NCBI GenBank assembly: GCA_018668595.1
Contig: JABJCP010000001.1
Span: 62,001-126,000, forward strand
DNA: 64,000 bases
Source of the DNA: Candidatus Woesearchaeota archaeon
GTDB lineage: Archaea > Nanobdellota > Nanobdellia > Woesearchaeales > UBA11576
Reading direction: 5' to 3'
Under the pieces are notes generated by a model. The model was given only the letters and a program-made list of their open reading frames with translations. It was not told the origin of the DNA and did no database searches. Made by a program: the position numbers and the translations under genes. Of the stretch, positions 18,706 through 26,806 are shown in pieces (the stretch's first letter is position 1; each line of letters starts with the position of its first letter).

Positions 18706-18754
18706 CAAAAAATTTATAATTCAATAAAATCTAAAAAAAATAATACTAAAAAAT
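18706..18754 (+). repeat. 49-nt direct repeat, copy 1 of 2
   Basis: This copy matches 18951-18999 at roughly nine positions in ten, including the TATA-like core TTTATAATTCAATAAAA. Each copy has the same reading frame after TTTATAATTC (N-S-I-K-[S/P]-K-K-x-N-T-K), so the duplicated piece includes a promoter and the beginning of an open frame. Confidence 0.7.
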
Positions 18755-18930
18755 CTCCTAAAGAATTAGCAAGAGAGCTCGCAGATAGCACCATTAATCA
18801 TTCTAATCAAGAGCATTCCATTCAAAACACCAATAATCAAACAACTCAAAATAAACAGGTGCACAAAAAAATGAATTTATTAGTCTATACTAATATTACT
18901 AACATTTATTACCTCCATTTAATAAGTTAA
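18724..18930 (+). pseudogene. Start-less open frame, possible gene remnant
   Basis: 68 sense codons run from ATA at 18724 to the TAA ending at 18930, with no ATG, GTG or TTG in the first 50 codons. The middle reads like real protein ('KKSPKELARELADSTI'), then becomes Asn/Gln-rich. Its first 11 codons are duplicated downstream at 18969. It may be a decayed gene, a fragment, or a frame using a non-canonical start; chance in AT-rich DNA is also possible. Confidence 0.3.
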
Positions 18931-18950
18931 AAAAAACAACTTGATGAAAA

Positions 18951-18999
18951 CAAAAAGTTTATAATTCAATAAAACCTAAAAAACATAATACTAAAATCA
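18951..18999 (+). repeat. 49-nt direct repeat, copy 2 of 2
   Basis: Second copy of the segment at 18706-18754, 67 nt upstream of the subtilase start. Here the associated frame stops after about 16 codons. It may supply the promoter of the protease gene (TTTATAATTC at about 18958). Confidence 0.7.
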
Positions 19000-19065
19000 A
19001 AATAAACTATTGAGAATATCAGGCTAATATATTGAAAATATTATTCCAATAATAGAGAGGGCAAA

Positions 19066-21798
19066 ATGACAGAAACAACAAATAAAAAACTAAATTTTAA
19101 AAAATTAAACTACATTTTTATAATCTCAGTATTTTGCATTCTAATCCTATCAATACCTGTTTTAGCTCAAACAAAAACAATATCAAAAAACAAAATTGAT
19201 AGAGCAAACAAACTAAGCACTATTGAAAATTTAAAACACAATTTAATCAATATTAAAGATGTGCTAAATGATGTATACTTCAGCAAGATATTCCTAAAAC
19301 AAATTAAAGCAAATAATAAAATACACTCTTCGACAATTGAACTAATTAATGAAAATTACAAAAAAGAAAAATCAGAAATTAAAATTCTTATTGAAACAAA
19401 AACAAAATCATTTAATCACCCTGATGTAATAAGCAAACAAAAAATCGCAGATAGATTATTTGCTGCAACTATAAACTTAAATGAAATTAATTCAATCTCC
19501 AAATCAAAAAACATAAAAATAATTTATCCCAATTTTGAATACCATGGAGAAATTGGTAGTGCTCTTAATGCAATGAATGTAAATTATATGCACGATACAT
19601 TAGGTGTTGATGGAACCGGAGTAAAGGTCGCAATTATTGACAGCGGTATTTACGCAGAACATACTATGATTGACGGACACGTAATTTTAGAAAAATATTT
19701 TATAGAATCTTCTCCTGAAGATGGCAACGGTCATGGAACTGCAATAGCAGGAATTGTAGCTTCTACTGCTCCAGGTGCAGGAATAATTAATGTAAAAGTT
19801 ATGAATTCAAATTCTCAAACAAATTCAGGATTAATGATTCAAGGTATCAATTGGGTAGTGGATCCTGACGGAAATCCAAATACAGATGATGGTACTGATG
19901 TTATTAGTATGAGTATTGGTGCAAAAACTTATTCAACAGACCAACCACTCGTAAATGCAATTGATAATGCAATTAATAATGGCGTTGTTTTTGTTAATTC
20001 TATGGGAAATTGTGGACCAGTACCCAAAAGTTATTGCGGAGGTTTTCAAGGAGTTACATTCCCTGGAAGATATGAACGACTCATTTCAGTTGGTGCTACT
20101 AATAATGCAAAACAATGGCAAGGATTTAGTCCTGGAGGAGATTATGGAACTTATATGAAACCTGATGTTGTGGCTCCAGGAAAAAGCATTAATACTGCCG
20201 ACGATGACGGGACTGGTGCAATTTATACTGGAACTTCTTTTGCAGCTCCATTTGTTAGTGCAACTATTGCACTAATGTTAGAACAAGATCCTACATTAAA
20301 TCATTCTGAAGTAAAACAACTTTTAGAAGAAAGAGCTCTTGACCTAGGAACTCCTGGCAAAGATGTTAATTATGGAAGTGGATTTGTGGATATGTCTTTG
20401 TTAAATGTTACTCCTACTCCTGATTGTTTTACTGATTTAGAATGTGGCGCGAATTATACTGAAGACAATTTATTTTGTGAATTAGAAAACTCACCTCTAA
20501 TTTATGATACAAAGCACACATTTACTTGTGTTAATCCTGGAACATTAACTGCTGACTGTGTTGAATCAACCGAATCAATTGTAGTTGAAACTTGTGAAGA
20601 AAATCATTCCTGCGATTCAGGAACGTGTGCCTTAAATCAAGGTTGTGATTACAACAATCCAAGTTGCGATGACGATTATAATTGCATAAACAACCAATGC
20701 ATATTAAAAGAAGGATGTCAATATGATAATCCAGTTTGCTTATGGTTTGAAACATGTTCAAACAATGACTGCGTACTTGAACAAAATGCTTGTTACATAG
20801 ACGACAACTGCGACCCAAACCAAGAATGCATCAACAACCAATGTACATTAAAACAAGGCTGTGATTACGATAATCCAACTTGCGAATGGTTTGAAATTTG
20901 CAACAATAATAAATGTGAGCTTGACAATAATATGTGTCATGCAGATGATGATTGTGATCTAGACAAAGAATGCACAAATAATGAATGCACACTAAAAGAA
21001 GGATGCGAATACAACAACCCAAGTTGCGGAAATGATTATGATTGTATAACTAACGAGTGCATATTAAAAGAAGGATGTCAATACGATAATCCAGTTTGCT
21101 TATGGTTTGAAACATGTTCAAACAATGACTGCATACTTGAACAAAATACTTGTTACATAGACGACAACTGCGACCAAACAGAAGAATGCATCAACAACCA
21201 ATGCACATTAAAACAAGGCTGTGATTACGATAATCCAACTTGCGAACAAAATCAAGACTGTATCAACAACCAATGCATACTCAAAACTGGTTGCGAATAT
21301 AGTAATCCAGAATGCGGAGATGACTTTGATTGCATCAATAATAACTGCGTTCTAAAAAATGGATGTTATTATAATAATCCTAACTGTGATCCAGATTATA
21401 ATTGTATAGAAAACGAATGCACATTAAAATCTGGTTGTGACTATGATAATCCTTCTTGCGAAAATGGAGAGATTTGTTTTGATAACAAATGTTATTTAGA
21501 AGGAAGTGAACTTTGTGGAGATGGTATTGATAACGACGACGACGAATATATTGATTGTCATGACATAGATTGCAGTCCACCACTGAATAAACCATTCCTT
21601 AAAGGAGAGTTTTGTACATTAGATCCACTGCAGCCAACTTGTTGCATGGATCACAACACAAAAACTACAATTTATGTGGATTCATTTGATTTCGCCCTAT
21701 GTTCTGGTTTGGGAAGATATCCTGTCGTAAATCAAGACGTTTGCGAATCTATGTCTAACAAATATAACTATAATTATTTAGGAGAAATTGTTCCTTAG
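19066..21798 (+). CDS. Secreted subtilisin-like serine protease with Cys-rich repeat tail
   Basis: 910 residues. A signal peptide (hydrophobic 15-34, cleavage after 'PVLAQ') is followed by a Lys-rich pro-region to about 170 and an S8 catalytic domain with D192 ('IIDSG'), H223 ('GNGHGTAIAG'), oxyanion N315 and S391 ('TGTSFAAPF'). From about 525 to 800 stand about ten Cys-rich units of the form GCxYxNPxCxxxxxCxxNxCxL. A Ca-binding-like 'CGDGIDNDDDEYIDCHDIDC' block precedes a final Cys-containing domain. It is probably exported and disulfide-rich, acting on the cell surface or a neighbouring cell. The ribosome binding site is GAGAGGG. A recent internal duplication is visible in DNA. Confidence 0.93.
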   Translation: MTETTNKKLNFKKLNYIFIISVFCILILSIPVLAQTKTISKNKIDRANKLSTIENLKHNLINIKDVLNDVYFSKIFLKQIKANNKIHSSTIELINENYKKEKSEIKILIETKTKSFNHPDVISKQKIADRLFAATINLNEINSISKSKNIKIIYPNFEYHGEIGSALNAMNVNYMHDTLGVDGTGVKVAIIDSGIYAEHTMIDGHVILEKYFIESSPEDGNGHGTAIAGIVASTAPGAGIINVKVMNSNSQTNSGLMIQGINWVVDPDGNPNTDDGTDVISMSIGAKTYSTDQPLVNAIDNAINNGVVFVNSMGNCGPVPKSYCGGFQGVTFPGRYERLISVGATNNAKQWQGFSPGGDYGTYMKPDVVAPGKSINTADDDGTGAIYTGTSFAAPFVSATIALMLEQDPTLNHSEVKQLLEERALDLGTPGKDVNYGSGFVDMSLLNVTPTPDCFTDLECGANYTEDNLFCELENSPLIYDTKHTFTCVNPGTLTADCVESTESIVVETCEENHSCDSGTCALNQGCDYNNPSCDDDYNCINNQCILKEGCQYDNPVCLWFETCSNNDCVLEQNACYIDDNCDPNQECINNQCTLKQGCDYDNPTCEWFEICNNNKCELDNNMCHADDDCDLDKECTNNECTLKEGCEYNNPSCGNDYDCITNECILKEGCQYDNPVCLWFETCSNNDCILEQNTCYIDDNCDQTEECINNQCTLKQGCDYDNPTCEQNQDCINNQCILKTGCEYSNPECGDDFDCINNNCVLKNGCYYNNPNCDPDYNCIENECTLKSGCDYDNPSCENGEICFDNKCYLEGSELCGDGIDNDDDEYIDCHDIDCSPPLNKPFLKGEFCTLDPLQPTCCMDHNTKTTIYVDSFDFALCSGLGRYPVVNQDVCESMSNKYNYNYLGEIVP
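20698..20886 (+). repeat. 189-bp in-gene direct repeat, copy 1
   Basis: Nearly identical to 21058-21246 (offset 360 bp), covering two Cys-rich units of the subtilase. Identity is much higher than between other units, so the duplication is recent or kept by gene conversion. Confidence 0.85.
21058..21246 (+). repeat. 189-bp in-gene direct repeat, copy 2
   Basis: Second copy of the segment at 20698-20886. Differences are few and include silent changes and an altered 'CDPNQE'/'CDQTEE' stretch. Confidence 0.85.
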
Positions 21799-21830
21799 AA
21801 AAAAAAATATTTTTATTTTCTTACTTATTC

Positions 21831-22604
21831 TTAAACAAAGAAAGGTATTAGCGTAATTGCAAAATCATAAAATCCATGAGCAATTATAGGTGATAAAATT
21901 TTTCTACCACGAAGAAGCCAAAGTAAATTGTATGCAATTCCTCCGACAAATGCATTTATTGATTGAAAAACAGATCCAAACATGTGCATAAATCCAAAAA
22001 CAAATGCGCTTAATAGTACTGCAACAAAAATTCCTGAAACTTTTTCAAGTTTAATTAAAATAAAAATTCTAAATGTTTCTTCTGCAGGTGCAACAAAGAA
22101 AAAATAAAGTATAAAGTTAAGAATGATAAATTTGAAATTCAACACTTGAGGAATTAATTCAGCAACAGCTGCAAATCCAGTTATTGGAATTGTTTCAAAA
22201 TGAAAATTCAGAAGAGTATCCGACATATAACTGTGAGTTAAGTACATTACAATACCTAACAAAATAAGATCAACTGCAAAAAATAATATTCCAATAATTA
22301 TATCTTTTTTCTTTTCGCTAAAATCAAAACCAAATTCATTAAATGTAACATCTGTAAATACAATCAAAAGTACTGCAAATAAAATAATATACAAATCCCA
22401 AATATACGTCCTAACATATCTCTCAACTTCTGCATCATCTAGTCCAAGAATTTCTTTACTAGGAGATTCAACATAATTTGCATAAACAGAATTTAAACTG
22501 CCTCCTTCATTAAATATTTGAGGTGCAACTAAAAAACCATAGCTAAGAAATAGTATTAAAGGAAGTATTATTGCTAAAACAATCCAAGCTGATTTTGATT
22601 CCAT
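21831..22604 (-). CDS. CPBP-family intramembrane metalloprotease
   Basis: 258 residues with about seven to eight membrane helices, started at the ATG at 22604 (GAGGTAT upstream). The three CPBP (CAAX/Abi) motifs are present: 'APAEETFRIF' (EExxxR), 'FGFMHMFGS' (FxxxH) and 'IAHGFYDF' (HxxxD). Such proteins cleave or process membrane-bound substrates; no prenylated partner is visible. It is convergent with the subtilase, whose stop is 33 nt away, so the two proteases are neighbours but not an operon. Confidence 0.88.
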   Translation of the reverse strand: MESKSAWIVLAIILPLILFLSYGFLVAPQIFNEGGSLNSVYANYVESPSKEILGLDDAEVERYVRTYIWDLYIILFAVLLIVFTDVTFNEFGFDFSEKKKDIIIGILFFAVDLILLGIVMYLTHSYMSDTLLNFHFETIPITGFAAVAELIPQVLNFKFIILNFILYFFFVAPAEETFRIFILIKLEKVSGIFVAVLLSAFVFGFMHMFGSVFQSINAFVGGIAYNLLWLLRGRKILSPIIAHGFYDFAITLIPFFV

Positions 22605-22670
22605 CAATATACCTCAATAAATTTAAAATATTATAAATTTGAAATGTTATAAATTTAAAATACTATAATT

Positions 22671-23312
22671 TTAAAACTTTAAAACAGTCATTGCTTTTGC
22701 TAAATCATTTTCATGAATTACAATAATTGTATCTGTCCAACAGCTTAATGTTTCACAAATATTTATCCCATTTTCTCCAAATAAACTGTAAACATATGCC
22801 ATAACTCCAGGAGTTGTTTCAATTTTTTTACTTGATTGCATCACTAGTGAAACAAGTTCTGTAGTCACACTTAAAATATTAGTTCTAAATGATTTTTTTA
22901 AATCTCTCAAATATTTTTCACTTGTAATAACAATTATTGCTCGAGTTCCTTCTATTACGTGAAATAAATCCCTCTTTCGTTTTATTTCTTTTTGCAAATC
23001 TAAAAGTCGTTCTGGAAACAATAATTTTTCTATAACAACAACCACTGTTTTTGTTTTGATTTCAAATTCGGTTTCTTTTAATAGTGCTACTATTTTATCT
23101 TCATTAATAGCTTCATTTTTGAGTTTATCTTTAAAACGCCGAGCTGCAATCAATATTGCTTCATTAGTTGATTTTTTAGAATTAGAAACTCCCAAATCAG
23201 CAGCCACAAGACGAGATAGAGCAGAGTAATTAATTAATCCCTTCTTTAAACAATCCTTAATACTAGGATGTTTTTTGATATATTCTTCTGTTAATTCTGT
23301 TGTTGTAGGCAT
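22671..23312 (-). CDS. ACT-domain protein, probable ligand-sensing regulator
   Basis: 213 residues. Residues 1-75 form a small helical domain ('INYSALSRLVAADLGVSN' and 'EAILIAARRF') typical of an archaeal family fused to ACT folds. The C-terminus 'TPGVMAYVYSLFGENGINI' to 'TDTIIVIHENDLAKAMTVL' is a clear aspartokinase-type ACT domain (about 160-213), and 80-155 may be a second, weaker one. It is probably an amino-acid-binding regulator. No enzyme domain is present. A TATA-like box lies just upstream, so the message is leaderless. No adjacent amino-acid operon is seen. Confidence 0.75.
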   Translation of the reverse strand: MPTTTELTEEYIKKHPSIKDCLKKGLINYSALSRLVAADLGVSNSKKSTNEAILIAARRFKDKLKNEAINEDKIVALLKETEFEIKTKTVVVVIEKLLFPERLLDLQKEIKRKRDLFHVIEGTRAIIVITSEKYLRDLKKSFRTNILSVTTELVSLVMQSSKKIETTPGVMAYVYSLFGENGINICETLSCWTDTIIVIHENDLAKAMTVLKF

Positions 23313-23737
23313 AAATTGTTATTTAGTTATTATAATATATAAATTTAACTATTTTGTTCTAAATAAAACAAATGTCCCATATAAAACAAAAATGTATAAT
23401 TTGTTCAATATGAGTCAATAAATATTTAAACCAAAATGAACTACTAATCAATAAGAACGTTCGAAAGTTCGAAAAAATAAAAAAATAAAAAAATAAAAAC
23501 AAAAACAAAAAAAACAGAAGAAAAAAACCAAGAGGAGAGAATAAAAAATGAAATCAACAATAATTAAAAAAAAATTAACAAACATCAAGTCTAGACGCAG
23601 TTAATCTCATTCTCATTTACCTATATTCACCAATGTAAACTAATTTAACAAAAAAAAATAGTTTTATAGATAATACCACGCACAATCAAAAATAATAAAA
23701 AAATAAACAAAAATAAAATCAAAGGAAGGGTGAAAAT
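23313..23737. other. Intergenic region with possible micro-ORF
   Basis: 425 nt, highly A-rich on the + strand. It holds a tandem GTTCGAAA pair at about 23459-23475 (each containing the palindrome TTCGAA), AAAAAATA tandem runs, a micro-ORF at 23548 and a TATA-like GTTTTATAGA at about 23661 that fits the gene at 23738. Confidence 0.5.
23548..23604 (+). CDS. Possible 18-residue basic micro-protein or leader peptide
   Basis: ATG to TAA encoding an 18-residue Lys/Arg-rich peptide (MKSTIIKKKLTNIKSRRS). 'AGAGGAGAG' lies about 8 nt upstream, a better ribosome binding site than many long genes here have. No conservation test is possible from one sequence. Confidence 0.3.
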   Translation: MKSTIIKKKLTNIKSRRS

Positions 23738-24622
23738 ATGAAACAACTAAATAAATACAAAACAAAAATAGATCTTGAAAAAATTCAAAACGAATACGTG
23801 ATTTATGTGCTAACCACTCAACAAAACGTAGCACATCTAAACATGAAACCGTTAGGACTTGAAGCAAAGTTGATCGACGCTACAAATCTAGAAAACAAAG
23901 TGTTTGCAGACCTTTTAAACCAATTAGATGGCTTAGCTTATGGAGATAAAGGACTCGCAATGGAAAAATGGGTCGCATTAGATTGCGGAATTTTGCCAGG
24001 AGCATTTATAGGACTTGCAAAATACGCAAACGAACTTAACCCAGAATTAAAAGAAAAGTTTGATCTACCCCAAGACTACACAGGACTCATCCCCCTATCT
24101 GAATTTTGTGCAATTCCAACTGCACAATCAGGAAAATGGATGATGCACACATTAGCAACCATAATACAAAACAAAGGCGTGGGAACGCACACCGAAGCAT
24201 TAGGTTTTGCAATTTGCCCTGCGACTAAAATGCTCGTCGTGGCACAATACAATAACTCAAGTGCATTAAAAGTTCACACTAAATTTGGAAATCTTAATCT
24301 ATTGGCAGCAATTACTCCCTCACATACCCAAACAGAAATGACTTTCATCTATGAAACCCCCTTGCCAAGCCAAACAGAATTAAAAAAAATTTTGGAAACA
24401 AACCAACCACTTACAAATCCGTGCCCTCATTTTTATTTAAATGCGGAAAGTTTAGACGAGAAAAACCACATACACGAACAAATACAAACAGGATTAGTAA
24501 ATTATCAAATAGTATACCCTGGATTGGTTGAAAACTCTTTGGATAGTATGCACGAACCAAAAATCCAAATACCTCTAACTGCAAAAGCCACAGAAAAAGT
24601 TTTACAAGCAAGTTGTAAGTAA
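23738..24622 (+). CDS. Possible GNAT-like acyltransferase
   Basis: 294 residues, soluble, with 'GGAAGGGTG' before the ATG. The central block reads like a GNAT core: 'LIPLSEFCAIPTAQSGKWMM' as the strand-4/helix-3 region and 'QYNNSSALKVHTKFGNLNL' like the NxxAxxxYxKxGF motif. The acetyl-CoA pyrophosphate loop (Q/RxxGxG/A) is not clear, so activity is uncertain. 'TLATIIQNKGVGTHTEALGF' may occupy that place. Codon use is richer in G/C-ending codons than that of its neighbours. No partner gene. Confidence 0.4.
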   Translation: MKQLNKYKTKIDLEKIQNEYVIYVLTTQQNVAHLNMKPLGLEAKLIDATNLENKVFADLLNQLDGLAYGDKGLAMEKWVALDCGILPGAFIGLAKYANELNPELKEKFDLPQDYTGLIPLSEFCAIPTAQSGKWMMHTLATIIQNKGVGTHTEALGFAICPATKMLVVAQYNNSSALKVHTKFGNLNLLAAITPSHTQTEMTFIYETPLPSQTELKKILETNQPLTNPCPHFYLNAESLDEKNHIHEQIQTGLVNYQIVYPGLVENSLDSMHEPKIQIPLTAKATEKVLQASCK

Positions 24623-24750
24623 AAACTAAACAAAAAAAAATTTAAATTTTTTTGTTTATTTTATTTTTCCCAAACCCAACAACAACCACATATGCAAGTA
24701 GTCGTAACTAAGATAAATTCATTAATTATTTGTTTTTTTAATTTATTTAT

Positions 24751-24896
24751 ATTACAAAAAAAGATTACCTTGCATTTTAATGCGAGTTTATGCTTTCTTT
24801 TTTTGTAATGTATTCGAAAATTAAAAATTTTCGGATATTCAAAAATACTACGTATTTTTGCATAAATACCAAGGACTTTAGTCCTTGGTTTTTTAT
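24751..24896 (+). ncRNA. Array of four hairpins, candidate structured RNA
   Basis: Four consecutive hairpins are packed into 146 nt. (A) 24751-24763/24797-24809 is a perfect 13-bp stem enclosing a small inner hairpin (24769-24775/24780-24786). (B) 24812-24822/24826-24836 has 11 pairs with one G-T. (C) 24840-24848/24852-24860 is 9 bp. (D) 24868-24876/24881-24889 is 9 bp followed by six T. No ORF uses this stretch. It may be a stable RNA ending at the D terminator, or the 3' end of the 23738 transcript. Confidence 0.5.
24868..24895 (+). terminator. Intrinsic-type terminator (hairpin plus T-run)
   Basis: ACCAAGGAC, loop TTTA, GTCCTTGGT, then TTTTT. This has the form of a bacterial Rho-independent terminator; archaeal termination usually needs only the T-run, so the perfect GC-containing stem stands out. 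Confidence 0.65.
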
Positions 24897-25001
24897 TTTA
24901 AACAGCTTTTAAAATTATCAAAAGTAATTCTAACCAATACAACAAATGTTTATATAACTCAGAAAAATTCCCAATATTGCAGTTTTTTATTTGTGCTAAG
25001 A

Positions 25002-25109
25002 ATGCACCTTCCAAAAAATAAAAAGCTAATCAAACCCATAAATTATTTGAGAAAACTTGCTTTAACGCAGGTTTTCTCAACTTTATCTAAATTCTATAAA
25101 TTAAGATAA
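25002..25109 (+). CDS. Possible leader ORF (35 residues) over a hairpin
   Basis: A basic 35-residue frame starting 'MHLPKNKKLIKPINYLRKLA' lies in the leader between a TATA-like GTTTATATAAC (24949-24959) and the gene at 25146. Its codons overlap the 14-bp hairpin at 25047-25080, a layout seen in attenuation leaders. No ribosome binding site, so confidence is low. Confidence 0.25.
   Translation: MHLPKNKKLIKPINYLRKLALTQVFSTLSKFYKLR
25047..25080 (+). promoter_or_regulatory. 14-bp leader hairpin before 25146
   Basis: TTGAGAAAACTTGC pairs with GCAGGTTTTCTCAA (13 Watson-Crick pairs and one G-T) around a 6-nt loop. It lies in the presumed 5' leader of the gene at 25146 and could control translation or transcript stability. 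Confidence 0.5.
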
Positions 25110-25145
25110 TCAATTTTAATAAATAAACAGAAATCGGGGGATAAA

Positions 25146-25601
25146 ATGCTAGAACAAATTGTTTCACTGAATAAAAAATTTTATGACTTAAAATGTCAAT
25201 CTGCAGAAGTAAGATATGGAGTATCATTAGAAGCAGGAGCATATTGTTTAAGATTTGAAAATAAACAAAAACTTGACAACGTAGATTCCAACAATAATAA
25301 ATTCGCCGTAAAATTATTAGAAAAATATGGTAATAATAGTAAATTTGGAAAAGAAAATTTGAGTTATGTGCGACCTTATTTGATCGATAACAAATCAAGA
25401 GAAATTGTAGCAGTTGAATTTTTAAACTCATTTGTGAAAAATAAATTAAATAAAACGTTTAATAGAAATAACATAGGTGAATTAATTTGTGTAGATGAAT
25501 TAAAAAAAGCAAATCTTTCAATAGGCGGATTATTCTTTTACTCAAAGCTACTTAAAAAAGTAGTGGTTGAATTGGAATCAAATAATTATAAAATAATCTA
25601 G
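25146..25601 (+). CDS. Unknown protein upstream of cupin-like frame
   Basis: 151 residues with 'CGGGGGAT' as ribosome binding site. It is predicted alpha/beta and soluble, with Lys/Asn-rich stretches, and no known motif. The stop TAG overlaps the GAGGG that precedes the cupin-like frame at 25612, so the two are probably one transcription unit. I do not recognise the family. Confidence 0.6.
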   Translation: MLEQIVSLNKKFYDLKCQSAEVRYGVSLEAGAYCLRFENKQKLDNVDSNNNKFAVKLLEKYGNNSKFGKENLSYVRPYLIDNKSREIVAVEFLNSFVKNKLNKTFNRNNIGELICVDELKKANLSIGGLFFYSKLLKKVVVELESNNYKII

Positions 25602-25611
25602 AGGGATACAA

Positions 25612-25947
25612 ATATTAATTAAAAACTCTAAATTAAAAAATAGTAGCGATATTGGTAATAATTCTGTACCTTTTTTTGAACAAATATATCCGTTCAATAC
25701 TGAAACAGTTCAATTTAGTAAAAAAACAATTAATGGACGATATCCTGAACAAGGTTTTGCAGCAAATAGTGAACTGAGTTCTATTTACTATGTCGAATCA
25801 GGTGCAGGATATATTTGCTATAAAGATAACTACCATGAACTTTCAAAAGGAGATGCGTTTTTATTTCAAAAAAATGACAGGTACTGGCTAGAGGGAGAAG
25901 ATTTAGTTCTTATTGTAACAAAAATTAATGGCAAAAGAATGTATTAA
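25612..25947 (+). CDS. Cupin-like paralog lacking a canonical start codon (AUA)
   Basis: An open frame of 111 codons homologous along its whole length to the cupin-like protein at 30336: 'INGRYPEQGFAANSE' matches 'IKGRYPEKGFAVNDE', and 'YKDNYHELSKGDAFLFQKN' matches 'YKDNIYKISKGDACLIEKK'. There is no ATG, GTG or TTG before the penultimate sense codon. The codon aligned with the sister's ATG is ATA (25612-25614), followed by the matching Leu-Ile, and GAGGG stands 6 nt upstream. Either AUA initiates, or the start was lost recently without other damage. The frame itself is intact. Confidence 0.65.
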   Translation: MLIKNSKLKNSSDIGNNSVPFFEQIYPFNTETVQFSKKTINGRYPEQGFAANSELSSIYYVESGAGYICYKDNYHELSKGDAFLFQKNDRYWLEGEDLVLIVTKINGKRMY

Positions 25948-26000
25948 GTTTGCAATATTTGCAGTTCACATACTTAGTAGTATTATTAAATACAACCAGT

Positions 26001-26010
26001 CTTTATATAG
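26001..26010 (+). promoter_or_regulatory. TATA box of the 26.1-30 kb operon
   Basis: CTTTATATAG preceded by ACCAG. A palindrome TGCAA-TAT-TTGCA (25951-25963) lies upstream. The predicted start of transcription is about 26030. Confidence 0.5.
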
Positions 26011-26098
26011 TTTTTTGATACTTCTAAAGAGTACTGACTGCTAATTGTTGTTGCGAGTTGGAGAATTTAAAAAAGCCTCATTAAAAAATAACGAAAAA

Positions 26099-26674
26099 AT
26101 GAATAAATTAAATAAAAAAATATTAGATGTGATATTAGAATTCACAGAAAATGAACAGACACGCCAATTAATCAAAAAAGATTTAGAAGAAGCAACAAAT
26201 AATACATTTATTCAATATATTAAACACATAAATACAAAAAAGTTCAAACAAAAATGGGATGTGCATGAAGACAATATTAATAATAAAATAAAACAAGCAA
26301 ATGAAATTGGACAAGAAGTTAAAAATATTTTTAAAAAAGAATTAGACTCAGCAGATAAACTAAACTATTTAAAAAAACAATCTAATGCACGATATATTCA
26401 AGATAAAAATAAAGTTTCCGAGATATTATGTACAGAATATATAGTTTCATTAGCGTACGATATAATTAAAAATAATATCATTCGAAGAATTGAAAAAGAA
26501 GAATTGAGTGAAGAATTTAACTCAGATCAATTATTTAAAAAGGTGAACGAATATAAAACAATTGCAACTAATTATATAGACACATTAAAAGTTTGTCAAG
26601 GACATAAACTAACTCTGAAGGAAAATATTGAAGGAATAATAATGGAAACATATGCTGCTAAACTAGATGAATAA
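26099..26674 (+). CDS. Helical protein, unknown
   Basis: 191 residues from the ATG at 26099; three consecutive TTG codons at 26045-26053 are alternative starts nearer to the predicted transcription start, and neither has a ribosome binding site. It is almost entirely alpha-helical and Lys/Asn/Glu-rich, without membrane segments or motifs. It is the first gene of a run of closely spaced accessory genes. No family recognised. Confidence 0.55.
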   Translation: MNKLNKKILDVILEFTENEQTRQLIKKDLEEATNNTFIQYIKHINTKKFKQKWDVHEDNINNKIKQANEIGQEVKNIFKKELDSADKLNYLKKQSNARYIQDKNKVSEILCTEYIVSLAYDIIKNNIIRRIEKEELSEEFNSDQLFKKVNEYKTIATNYIDTLKVCQGHKLTLKENIEGIIMETYAAKLDE

Positions 26675-26806
26675 AGTAAATTAAAAACTTTTAGTTTAAC
26701 AGAAAAAAACAATTAATATTTAAGCATAAACTGCAAGGAATACATACTCACTTATGATTTCAATTAAGACAATAAAAATTAAATGAAAATGTTTACGGAG
26801 GACAAA

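Larger units (their letters stand above)
18541..19065. other. Intergenic region with duplicated segment
   Basis: 525 nt between the sigma gene and the subtilase. It contains a TATA-like GGTTTATAAATAAC at about 18600, two copies of a 49-nt segment (described separately) and a start-less open frame at 18724-18930. The second copy and a GAGAGGG ribosome binding site lead into the subtilase gene. Confidence 0.55.

Noticed and set aside
20531-21595. Minus-strand open frames under the subtilase repeats
   Set aside because: Cys/His/Leu-rich shadows that repeat because the + strand repeats; no ribosome binding sites or promoters.
24885-25109. 74-codon frame starting at 24885
   Set aside because: It begins in the terminator T-run with TTG-type codons; at most the last 35 codons (from 25002) are a plausible leader peptide.
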